Positions 7,230-12,367 of a DNA stretch of 12,367 nt are shown here, piece by piece. This DNA is from Acidobacteriota bacterium. GTDB lineage: Bacteria > Acidobacteriota > Vicinamibacteria > Vicinamibacterales > Fen-181. A program made the position numbers and the translations under genes. Below the pieces are notes generated by a model. The model did no database searches and was not told the origin of the DNA. It saw only the letters and a program-made list of their open reading frames with translations. Positions within the stretch are counted from its first letter, which is position 1; each line of letters opens with the position of its first letter. Location of the stretch: positions 1-12,367 of the forward strand of contig JAJXZZ010000040.1 in NCBI GenBank assembly GCA_021779795.1. The letters are read 5' to 3'.

Positions 7230-7278
7230 CTGAATCCCGACTCCTGAATCCCGAATCCCGACTCCCGAATCCTGACCC
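7230..7278 (+). repeat. Heptanucleotide tandem repeat (consensus CCGAATC, 7 units)
   Basis: Seven consecutive 7-mers in perfect register: CTGAATC, CCGACTC, CTGAATC, CCGAATC, CCGACTC, CCGAATC, CTGACCC. The array fills the space between the 3' end of rnpB and the start codon of the epimerase (ATG 7280) and replaces any recognisable Shine-Dalgarno sequence. The preceding 7201-7229 holds ACTTTTC just after rnpB P1, a possible end of the rnpB transcript. Confidence 0.85.
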
Positions 7279-7279
7279 T

Positions 7280-8227
7280 ATGTCTTCCTATCTCGTGACC
7301 GGCGGCGCCGGTTTCATCGGTTCGCACCTGTGCGAAGCGCTCGTCGGCCGCGGCGAGCGCGTCCGCGTCGTCGACAGCCTCGTGACCGGCAAGCGCCTCA
7401 ACCTCGCGCACCTGCCGCAGGTGGAGTTCCTCGAGGGCGACCTGGCCGAGATCGACGTCGCGCGGCGGGCCGTCGAGGGCATGGACTACGTGCTGCACCA
7501 GGCCGCGATCCCGTCGGTGCCGCGGTCGGTGAGCGACCCGGTCACGTCGAACCGCTCGAACGTCGACGCGACGCTGAACGTGCTGGTCGCCGCGCGCGAT
7601 GCCGGCGTCAGGCGCGTCGTGTACGCCGGGTCGTCCTCGGCCTACGGCGACACGCCCACGCTGCCCAAGCACGAGGACATGCCGACCAACCCGCTCTCGC
7701 CCTATGCGCTGCAGAAGCTGGTGGGGGAGCAGTACCTGGCGATGTTCACGAGGCTTTACGGCCTCGACACCGTCACCATCCGCTACTTCAACGTCTTCGG
7801 CCCGCGGCAGGATCCCTCGTCCCCCTACTCGGGCGTCATCTCGCTGTTCATCAGCGCGCTCGTCGACGGGCGCCAGCCGATCATCTACGGCGACGGCGGG
7901 CAGACGCGCGATTTCACCTACGTCGCCAACGTGGTCGACGGCGTGCTGCGGGCGTGCCACGCCCCGGGGATCGCCGGCCAGATGATGAACGTCGCGACCG
8001 GCGGACGCATCAGCCTCAACGAGTTGCTCGCCACGCTGTGCGGCCTCCTCGGCGTCAGCACGACGGCCGTCTACAAGGAGCCGCGCGCCGGCGACGTGCG
8101 CGACTCGCAGGCGGACATCGGCCGGGCCAGGCGCCTCCTCGGCTACGAGCCCGGCGTGAACCTGCGCGACGGGCTCGAACGCACGCTCGCGTGGTACAAG
8201 GCCGGGCAGGGCGCGGACCGCGCATAG
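7280..8227 (+). CDS. NAD-dependent sugar-nucleotide epimerase/dehydratase (extended SDR)
   Basis: A 315-residue extended short-chain dehydrogenase. The Rossmann nucleotide-binding motif TGGAGFIGSH is at residues 7-16, an acidic residue (D32) suits NAD binding, and the catalytic triad region is SSSAYG (118-123) with Y142xxxK146 in SPYALQK. The segments HQAAIPSVPRSVSDP, RYFNVFGPRQDPSSPYSGVI and YGDGGQTRDFTYV are characteristic of the UDP-GlcNAc/GalNAc C4-epimerase group (WbpP/TviC-like), so a role in surface polysaccharide precursor supply is likely. Substrate is inferred from family resemblance, and GalE-like or dehydratase activity cannot be excluded. ATG 7280 is the only start that gives the canonical N-terminus; the frame open further upstream is rnpB sequence. 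No polysaccharide genes flank it. Confidence 0.93.
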   Translation: MSSYLVTGGAGFIGSHLCEALVGRGERVRVVDSLVTGKRLNLAHLPQVEFLEGDLAEIDVARRAVEGMDYVLHQAAIPSVPRSVSDPVTSNRSNVDATLNVLVAARDAGVRRVVYAGSSSAYGDTPTLPKHEDMPTNPLSPYALQKLVGEQYLAMFTRLYGLDTVTIRYFNVFGPRQDPSSPYSGVISLFISALVDGRQPIIYGDGGQTRDFTYVANVVDGVLRACHAPGIAGQMMNVATGGRISLNELLATLCGLLGVSTTAVYKEPRAGDVRDSQADIGRARRLLGYEPGVNLRDGLERTLAWYKAGQGADRA

Positions 8228-8267
8228 GCGGACCTTCCGGCGCGCCGGGCTCGCCAGCCTGGCGTGT

Positions 8268-8295
8268 GGCCGGCAGGGCCGTGGGCCCGCCGGCC
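8268..8295 (+). terminator. Strong GC hairpin after the epimerase (terminator-like)
   Basis: GGCCGGC (8268-8274) pairs with GCCGGCC (8289-8295), and GGGCC (8276-8280) with GGCCC (8284-8288), around a GTG loop: 12 bp with a single bulged A. No T-run follows, so it may be a Rho-assisted end or an insulating stem ahead of the next promoter at 8320. Confidence 0.4.
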
Positions 8296-8319
8296 GCCGC
8301 CTCCCTCCAGCCGTTTGGC

Positions 8320-8325
8320 TATAAT
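8320..8325 (+). promoter_or_regulatory. TATAAT -10 element of the lipoprotein gene
   Basis: A perfect TATAAT in an otherwise about 70% GC region, preceded by TTTGG, close to an extended -10. No good -35 is found 16-18 bp upstream. Transcription from about 8332 would leave a leader of roughly 125 nt before ATG 8458. The rest of the 8228-8457 gap holds the hairpin at 8268-8295 and no gene that I can support. Confidence 0.55.
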
Positions 8326-8457
8326 CGGTACAGCTCTCCGTCGCGTGCGACGTCCAGGACCAGGCTGTGCGCGTGGTCGCTCGGACGGCCGTCGGCCATC
8401 TGCCCCGGCACGCGTCCCGGCGACCAGTTGGCGACCCGCGGGTCATCGGGGGATGTC

Positions 8458-8895
8458 ATGAAGGTCATCGTGCTGCTTTCCGCCGCGATCCTCGTCGCAG
8501 GCTGCGCCCATGGCACCCGGCCGGAGGCCGCCGCGAACGCGCGGCACCAGGACCGTGGGGAAGAGGCCCGCCTGGCGGCGGCGCTGGCTGGCCGGACCGC
8601 CGGCGCGCCGCAGGACTGCCTCAGCGAGTGGGACCTCGGCACCCAGACGCCTTACGGGTCGGACGTGATCCTGTTCAGGGACCGCCTCGACCAGGTGATC
8701 TACGTGAATCGGCCGCCGGTCGCCTGCCCCGGCCTCGCGTACGGGATGGCGATCAAGGTGCAGACGCCCATGTCGCGACTGTGCCGCGGGGATCTCGTGA
8801 CGGTGTTCGACCCGGTGAGCGGCATGGCGACCGGCGGGTGCAGCCTCGGAGCGTTCACGCCGTATCGGCGCGCCGCCCCGCCAAAGAAGCACTGA
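8458..8895 (+). CDS. Small four-cysteine lipoprotein, function unknown
   Basis: A 145-residue protein starting at ATG 8458 behind a GGGGGA ribosome-binding site. It has a short lipoprotein signal peptide with lipobox V13-A14-G15-C16, so C16 should be lipidated. Ala at +2 favours outer-membrane sorting by the enterobacterial rule. A charged, Ala-rich linker (about 20-50) is followed by a compact domain with C54, C90, C109 and C128, possibly two disulphides. The pattern DCL ... ILFR ... IYVN ... CPGL ... SRLCRGD ... GCSLGAFTPY resembles small secreted domain-of-unknown-function proteins that I remember from sphingomonads and xanthomonads (possibly DUF6491); I cannot confirm the family. Nothing in the sequence points to an enzymatic role. 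It appears to be a single-gene transcript. Confidence 0.82.
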   Translation: MKVIVLLSAAILVAGCAHGTRPEAAANARHQDRGEEARLAAALAGRTAGAPQDCLSEWDLGTQTPYGSDVILFRDRLDQVIYVNRPPVACPGLAYGMAIKVQTPMSRLCRGDLVTVFDPVSGMATGGCSLGAFTPYRRAAPPKKH

Positions 8896-9265
8896 CGCGC
8901 GCGGGGCGGGCCGATACCCCGCCGCGCAACTGCGGGTTCCGGCCCGGCAGCCGGCGGTGACAGCCGGGCCGGGCCAATTCGCCCCACCTGCGCGCCCTTC
9001 GACGCCGGGCCGACAACCCGCGGTGTCCTCCGCCGCCGCCCCCGGGCGCGCGACTCCGCGCGCTCATTCTGCGCCGCCGAAACCTCCCGCCCCTTGAATC
9101 ACTTGCGCGAACGGACCCGTGCCGCGCCGAACGGCAGGAGCCTTGCCTCAGAACGGGTGACCCCGGCGGGGCTCGTGGCGTTGGTGCCCGACCTCGAACC
9201 AGGCGCCGGGTCGCCGTCCGGGGTCGCCGCCGGCGGAAGACCGCCGGCCTTCACAAGGAGGAGTC
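8896..9265 (+). other. Gene-free structured intergenic region upstream of the ComEA-like gene
   Basis: No convincing gene is present, but there are three strong hairpins. The first (8897-8927) pairs GCGCG+CGGGG with CCCCG+CGCGC with one bulge and sits right after the lipoprotein stop. The second (8939-8972) has a 10-bp stem CCGGCCCGGC / GCCGGGCCGG. The third (9229-9248) has the perfect 8-bp stem GCCGGCGG / CCGCCGGC with an AAGA loop. The first two are terminator-like without T-runs. The third ends 6 nt before the Shine-Dalgarno of the next gene. A short GGTCGCCG(T/C)CCGG direct repeat lies at about 9212-9235. No known riboswitch consensus was recognised. Confidence 0.5.
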
Positions 9266-9595
9266 ATGCGTCGAGCGCACATCGGAGTCGTCGTGGTTCT
9301 CGCCGCCCTGCTCGCCTCGCCTCTGGTCCTGGCGCGGCAGCCGGCGCCGGCGTCCAAGGCCGCCCCGGCCGTCGTCAACATCAACACCGCCACGGTCGAA
9401 CAGCTCGACGCCCTGCCCGGCGTCGGCGCCAAGCTGGCCTCGCGAATCGTCGACTACCGGCAGAAGAACGGCGGCTTCAAGAAGGTCGAGGACCTGATGA
9501 ACGTGCAGGGGATCGGCGAGAAGAACTTCCTGAAGCTCAAGCCGCTGGTCACTGTCGGCCAGCCGAAGGCGGAGAAGGGCACCGGGCACGACTGA
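9266..9595 (+). CDS. ComEA-like secreted helix-hairpin-helix protein
   Basis: A 109-residue protein with an excellent ribosome-binding site (AAGGAGGAG, 9255-9263). Residues 1-23 form a signal peptide (MRR, a hydrophobic core, LVLA). The mature part after a Pro/Ala linker is a ComEA-type tandem helix-hairpin-helix domain (about 37-93): VNINTATVEQLDALPGVGAKLASRIVDYR with hairpin PGVG (51-54), then FKKVEDLMNVQGIGEKNFLKLKP with hairpin QGIG (81-84). Such domains bind DNA without sequence preference. In competent bacteria ComEA captures incoming DNA in the periplasm. A bare signal peptide plus HhH form, as here, is widespread and its role in uptake is often untested. Proximity to a pseudopilin gene (192 nt downstream) is compatible with a DNA-uptake role but does not prove it. 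Confidence 0.92.
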   Translation: MRRAHIGVVVVLAALLASPLVLARQPAPASKAAPAVVNINTATVEQLDALPGVGAKLASRIVDYRQKNGGFKKVEDLMNVQGIGEKNFLKLKPLVTVGQPKAEKGTGHD

Positions 9596-9610
9596 CGCGC
9601 CCCGGTGCGC

Positions 9611-9676
9611 CCGGCCGCGGCCGGCGTCCGCGGCGGAGGCGACCTCGGGTCGGGCACTGCCGGGAGCAGGGTCGCC
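9611..9676 (+). other. Palindrome and hairpin in the ComEA-pseudopilin gap
   Basis: CCGGCCGCGGCCGG (9611-9624) is a perfect 14-bp palindrome 16 bases after the ComEA-like stop. GGCGACC (9638-9644) pairs with GGTCGCC (9670-9676), a 7-bp stem enclosing 25 nt. Neither has a T-run. The rest of the 192-nt gap shows no gene and no clear promoter. Confidence 0.35.
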
Positions 9677-9787
9677 GAGTGGCTCCAGCCTCTGGCGGGG
9701 CCCGCGCTCCTGTCGCCAGCCGGCCGTGTTCCCGGGTGCCCGACGCCAGGGCCGCCGATGACCGCCGACGCGGGAAGGGAGGCAAGC

Positions 9788-10369
9788 GTGAGGTCGCGCG
9801 CCTATTCGGTGCTCGAGCTGCTCGTCGGGCTGTCGCTCGTCACGCTCCTGTGCGGCGTCGGCATGCCCGCCCTGCTGGCGGCCCGCGACGACCTTCGCGC
9901 CGACGGGGCCGCCGACCTGCTGGTCAGCCAGTTCCATGGGGCGCGCCTGGAAGCGCTGCGCCGCAACGCGCAGGTGGCTGTCCGCTTCGAAGCCGACGGC
10001 GCCGACTACCTGCTGGCGGTCTACGTGGACGGGAACGGGAACGGCGTGCGGGCGGCCGACATCGCCGGCGGCGCCGACACCCTGCTGCGGCCCCGCGAGC
10101 GCCTCAGCCAACACTTTCCCGGCATGCGATTCGGCTTCGAAGCCGGCGTGCCGGACATCGACGGGGTGTCGTCGGCCGAGAACCCCGACCCGATCAGGCT
10201 CGGCCGCAGCCGGATGGCGTCGTTCAGCCCGTCGGGCACGTCGAGCAGCGGGACCGTCTACATGTGCGGCGACGGGCATCGACAGCTGGCCGTTCGCGTG
10301 CTCGGCGGGACGGGACGCATCCGCAGCCTGCTCTTCAACGCCGGGACCGGCACGTGGGAGGCGCGGTGA
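9788..10369 (+). CDS. GspH/FimT-type minor pseudopilin
   Basis: A 193-residue type IV pilin-like protein. The leader MRSRA precedes AYSVLELLVGLSLVTLL, a prepilin motif with the conserved Glu at mature position 5 (E10) and a hydrophobic helix to about residue 25. The residue before the cleavage site is Ala where Gly is usual. The C-terminal half has GspH/FimT features: FSPSGTSSSGTVYMCGDG followed by RQLAVRVLGGTGRIRS. These proteins form the tip or assembly-initiation complex of type IV pili or type II secretion pseudopili in the inner membrane and periplasm. GTG 9788 has GGGAGG 5 nt upstream; ATG 9758, with CAGGG 6 nt upstream, would add ten residues to the leader and is possible. The stop overlaps the PilZ start by four bases. 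No other pilus genes are in the window. Confidence 0.9.
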   Translation: MRSRAYSVLELLVGLSLVTLLCGVGMPALLAARDDLRADGAADLLVSQFHGARLEALRRNAQVAVRFEADGADYLLAVYVDGNGNGVRAADIAGGADTLLRPRERLSQHFPGMRFGFEAGVPDIDGVSSAENPDPIRLGRSRMASFSPSGTSSSGTVYMCGDGHRQLAVRVLGGTGRIRSLLFNAGTGTWEAR

Positions 10370-10728
10370 GCTGGGCGCCGACCGTCCTCGGCGAGCGGCG
10401 GCGCCACGCCCGGGTGAAGCCGGTCGAATGCTCGCCGCCGGCCCGCGTGCGCCTGCGCCCCGGTCGCGAAGGCCAGCTGGTCAACCTCTCCAGGGGCGGA
10501 GCCTGCGTGGACACGTCGTCTCGCCTGCTGCCCGGAACGCCGATCGACGTGCAACTCCTCGCCTCCGGCTGGCAGTGGACGGGCGAAGCCCGGGTCGTGC
10601 GATGCCTGGTGGCGGCCCTGCCCAGGGAAGAAAAGGTGAGGTATCGGGCGGGTTTGCAGTTCGCCACGCCAATCGACACGGATCTGGGGCCGGTGCGCGA
10701 GGCAGAATCGTTTAGAAGTCGCGGGTAG
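10366..10728 (+). CDS. Single-domain PilZ protein (c-di-GMP receptor)
   Basis: A 120-residue protein consisting essentially of one PilZ domain. Both c-di-GMP-binding signatures are present: RxxxR as R12-R16 in ERRRHAR, and N40-x-S42-x-x-G45 in VNLSRGG. The following strands (GTPIDVQLLASGWQWTGEARVVRC ... YRAGLQF) complete the barrel. GTG 10366 overlaps the pseudopilin stop (GTGA), with GGGAGG at 10356-10361, so translation is probably coupled to the pseudopilin. Single-domain PilZ proteins relay c-di-GMP levels to partner proteins; the context suggests control of the pilus-like apparatus. The pairing is an inference. A cytoplasmic location is expected, as there is no signal peptide. Confidence 0.92.
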   Translation: MSWAPTVLGERRRHARVKPVECSPPARVRLRPGREGQLVNLSRGGACVDTSSRLLPGTPIDVQLLASGWQWTGEARVVRCLVAALPREEKVRYRAGLQFATPIDTDLGPVREAESFRSRG

Positions 10729-10778
10729 CAACTGCCCCAATGGGTAGCAATTTCACACGATTTGGGTAGAGTCTACCC
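10723..10778 (+). promoter_or_regulatory. GGGTAG half-site cluster and 15-bp palindrome (putative enhancer/operator)
   Basis: GGGTAGCAA occurs at 10723-10731 and again at 10742-10750. A third GGGTAG (10764-10769) forms half of the perfect palindrome GGGTAGA-G-TCTACCC (10764-10778). The first copy includes the PilZ stop codon. The palindrome centre is about 107 bp upstream of the start expected from the sigma-54-like element at 10852-10867, the usual distance for an enhancer of a sigma-54 activator. Outer inverted words GCCCCA (10734-10739) and TGGGGC (10787-10792) flank the palindrome. The binding protein is unknown; the regulator encoded next is the obvious candidate. Confidence 0.55.
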
Positions 10779-10851
10779 GACCAGTCTGGGGCGTCGGAAC
10801 GGCGGTTGCGAAATCTGGCCAATTTTCGAGAGATGGTTGTTCGGCTGAGGT

Positions 10852-10867
10852 TGGCATGGAACTTGGT
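10852..10867 (+). promoter_or_regulatory. Sigma-54-like -24/-12 promoter of the terminal regulator gene
   Basis: TGGCAT (10852-10857), five spacer bases, then TTGGT (10863-10867), against the consensus TGGCAC-N5-TTGCW. The -24 GG and the position of the -12 doublet are exactly 12 bp apart, but the -12 doublet is GG instead of GC. The predicted start is near 10878, giving a 34-nt leader before ATG 10912. Confidence 0.4.
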
Positions 10868-10911
10868 CTTATACCGACCGTTCCCGCGTGACGTCAACGC
10901 CGGAGGCCACC

Positions 10912-12367
10912 ATGACAGCAGCCGGAGAGCGCAGCCTGGGAGTCGAGAGAGTGGGGCAGCCGCGGCCCGCGGGCCGGGGGCGCGATCGGAGGGCGGCATT
11001 TCCCGGCCTGGTCGAAGCCGTGGCGCGGCGGGCCGTCTCGGTCCATGACGCCGGCCTGCTGCGGGCGCAGTTCGAGGCCGCGTTGCGGGATGCGCTGGGA
11101 GTCCCGCGCGTCTGCCTGCGCGAGGGCGTGGCCTCGCTGCCCGAGGCGACGAGTGGCGACGCGGGTTCGGGGCGCCGCATTGCGGCGCACGTGTCCACGC
11201 CACGGGGCGCGCCGCCGGCGGTCCTCGAGGCCACGCTCGCCGAGGACGACCAGCTCGACGGGTGGGACGGCCAGGTGCTGGCCGTGGCGGCGCACCTGGC
11301 GGCGATCGTCCTCGAGGTCGAACGGTGCCGCGCTCGCGCCTCGCGCCACGACCGCGTCACGCGACGGGATGCCGCGGCGCCGCCGTCGCTGGTGGGCGCC
11401 AGCCCCGCCATGGCCACCCTGCGCGAGAACATCGCGCGCGTCGCCGAAACCGATTTCGTGGTGCTGATAGAAGGCGAGAGTGGCACGGGCAAGGAACTGG
11501 TGGCCCGGCAGATCCACGAGCTCAGCCACCGGCGGCACGGGCCCTTCGTGGCGATCAACTGCGCGGCCATCGTCGAGTCCCTGCTCGAGGCCGAGCTGTT
11601 CGGGATCGAGGACCACACGGCGACCGGCGTGCGCGGCCGCCGGGGAAAGTTCGAGCTGGCCGACGGCGGGACGCTGTTCCTCGACGAGGTCTCCGACCTG
11701 GCGCCGGCGGCGCAGGCCAAGTTGCTGCGCGCCATCCAGGAACTGACCGTCGAACGCGTCGGCGGACACGCCAGCCGGAAGGTTGACACGCGCATCGTGG
11801 TGGCGACCAACCGGAGCCTGCGCGACCTGGTGACGGCCGGGCAGTTCCGGGAGGACCTCTACTACCGGCTGTCGGGCGTGGAACTGCACGTGCCGCCGCT
11901 GCGGGCCCGCCGCCAGGACATTCCCGAACTCTGCGCCCACTTCCTGTCGCGCTACCAGGCGCCCCGCCCGATCGTGCTCGGCGCCGAGGCCGTGGAAGTG
12001 ATGCAGCTCTACGACTGGCCCGGGAACGTGCGCGAGCTCGAGCGGACCATCGAGGGGGCCGTGACGCTCGCGGCCGACGCGGTGATCGGCATCACGGACC
12101 TGCCGCGGCCGCTGCAAGGAGACTGCGCCGAGGCGCTGCGCGAGTCGCTGGAGCGCCGCGACTCGATGAGAGCCTGGGGCGCCCGCTACGCGCGCCTGAT
12201 GTACGCGCGCTGCGACCGGAACAAGCGCCGGGCCTGCGAGGTGCTGGACATCAGCTACCACACGCTGATGGCCTACCTGCACTGGAGGCCGGCCGAGGGC
12301 CAGGCGGCGCCGGCCGATCCGGCGCGCCGGCCGTGGCCCGACGAGGCGGCGGGCGCGGGCCCGCCGC
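10912..12367 (+). CDS. AAA+ transcriptional regulator of the sigma-54 activator class with a degenerate GAFTGA loop (3' truncated)
   Basis: The frame is open from ATG 10912 (GGAGG at 10902-10906) to the window end, 485 codons with no stop. Residues about 30-140 form a poorly conserved, possibly GAF-like sensor region. The AAA+ domain has Walker A GESGTGKE (188-195), Walker B LFLDEV (255-260) and FREDLYYRLSG with the arginine-finger region (312-322). YDWPGNVRELERTIEGAV lies in its C-terminal part. A Fis-type HTH is at about 434-456 (CDRNKRRACEVLDISYHTLMAYL), followed by a Pro/Ala-rich tail. The L1 loop that should read GAFTGA reads HTATGV (235-240). In this family GAFTGA contacts sigma-54, so the protein may act without sigma-54 or by another contact. 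Tandem GGGTAG sites upstream suggest autoregulation. Signal and targets are unknown. Confidence 0.9.
   Translation, partial: MTAAGERSLGVERVGQPRPAGRGRDRRAAFPGLVEAVARRAVSVHDAGLLRAQFEAALRDALGVPRVCLREGVASLPEATSGDAGSGRRIAAHVSTPRGAPPAVLEATLAEDDQLDGWDGQVLAVAAHLAAIVLEVERCRARASRHDRVTRRDAAAPPSLVGASPAMATLRENIARVAETDFVVLIEGESGTGKELVARQIHELSHRRHGPFVAINCAAIVESLLEAELFGIEDHTATGVRGRRGKFELADGGTLFLDEVSDLAPAAQAKLLRAIQELTVERVGGHASRKVDTRIVVATNRSLRDLVTAGQFREDLYYRLSGVELHVPPLRARRQDIPELCAHFLSRYQAPRPIVLGAEAVEVMQLYDWPGNVRELERTIEGAVTLAADAVIGITDLPRPLQGDCAEALRESLERRDSMRAWGARYARLMYARCDRNKRRACEVLDISYHTLMAYLHWRPAEGQAAPADPARRPWPDEAAGAGPP

Noticed and set aside
6779..7233. Small open frames on both strands across rnpB
   Set aside because: The region is explained base by base by the RNase P RNA consensus and pairing; the frames have no protein-like features.
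7085..7279. Upstream extension of the epimerase into rnpB
   Set aside because: The bases encode the 3' part of RNase P RNA, and the Rossmann start MSSYLVTGGAGFIG fits ATG 7280.
9100..9260. Riboswitch (c-di-GMP, ZTP or similar) upstream of the ComEA-like gene
   Set aside because: Hairpins are present, but none of the conserved loop or junction sequences of the classes I know could be placed.
9669..9757. tRNA-Ser/Leu-like start (GTCGCCGAGTGGCT) before the pseudopilin
   Set aside because: No T-loop GTTCRANNC at the right distance and no acceptor-stem pairing; chance resemblance.
9094..10365. Upstream extension of the PilZ frame over the ComEA-like and pseudopilin genes
   Set aside because: The translation is Arg/Gly-rich shadow sequence; the PilZ domain begins just after GTG 10366 with its own ribosome-binding site.
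1..12367. CRISPR array, insertion sequence, prophage or toxin-antitoxin module
   Set aside because: No regularly spaced repeats, transposase or integrase motifs, terminal inverted repeats or small paired toxin-antitoxin genes were seen.

Overview
This is a very GC-rich (roughly 70%) bacterial window in which every gene lies on the + strand. The most economical reading is a member of the Acidobacteriota, probably a Vicinamibacteria-type soil lineage. That is an inference from base composition, the style of the sigma-54-type regulators and general resemblance, since no 16S rRNA or other marker is present. Most of the window is ordinary chromosomal housekeeping DNA, and the last third carries a small cell-surface and regulatory cluster.

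Layout. 1-2042: the 3' part of metG (KMSKS loop, anticodon-binding region and a C-terminal tRNA-binding domain), overlapping a TatD-family metal-dependent nuclease by four bases. 2080-5183: a long-chain trans-polyprenyl diphosphate synthase with its own TTGACA-type promoter, then ligA (NAD-dependent DNA ligase). 5242-6621: an NtrC-family response regulator with REC, AAA+ and Fis-type HTH domains and no adjacent kinase. 6679-7200: rnpB, the RNase P RNA, unusually long because extra hairpins are inserted. 7230-7278: a heptanucleotide repeat running almost into the start codon of an extended-SDR sugar-nucleotide epimerase (7280-8227). 8458-8895: a small lipoprotein with four conserved-looking cysteines, preceded by a TATAAT promoter and a leader of about 130 nt. 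9266-9595: a secreted ComEA-like helix-hairpin-helix DNA-binding protein. 9788-10728: a GspH/FimT-type minor pseudopilin translationally coupled (GTGA) to a single-domain PilZ protein. 10912 to the window end: a second sigma-54-type AAA+ regulator, cut by the window edge.

How the parts may work together. The ComEA-like protein, pseudopilin and PilZ protein suggest a small type IV pilus, DNA-uptake or secretion-related locus with c-di-GMP input. Downstream of it, an intergenic region carries three GGGTAG half-sites and a perfect 15-bp palindrome about 107 bp upstream of the start predicted from a sigma-54-like -24/-12 element. This is enhancer geometry in front of the terminal regulator gene. 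That regulator has intact Walker A and B motifs, but its sigma-54-contacting loop reads HTATGV instead of GAFTGA, which is the most unusual protein feature here.

Other items worth attention are a textbook ribosome-binding site and ATG inside metG that would release the tRNA-binding domain as a separate protein, a palindromic hairpin inserted in rnpB next to P17, and the heptamer array at the epimerase start. I see no CRISPR array, insertion sequence, prophage or tRNA gene. I do not see a wholly new multi-gene system; the novelty candidates are at the level of single elements.
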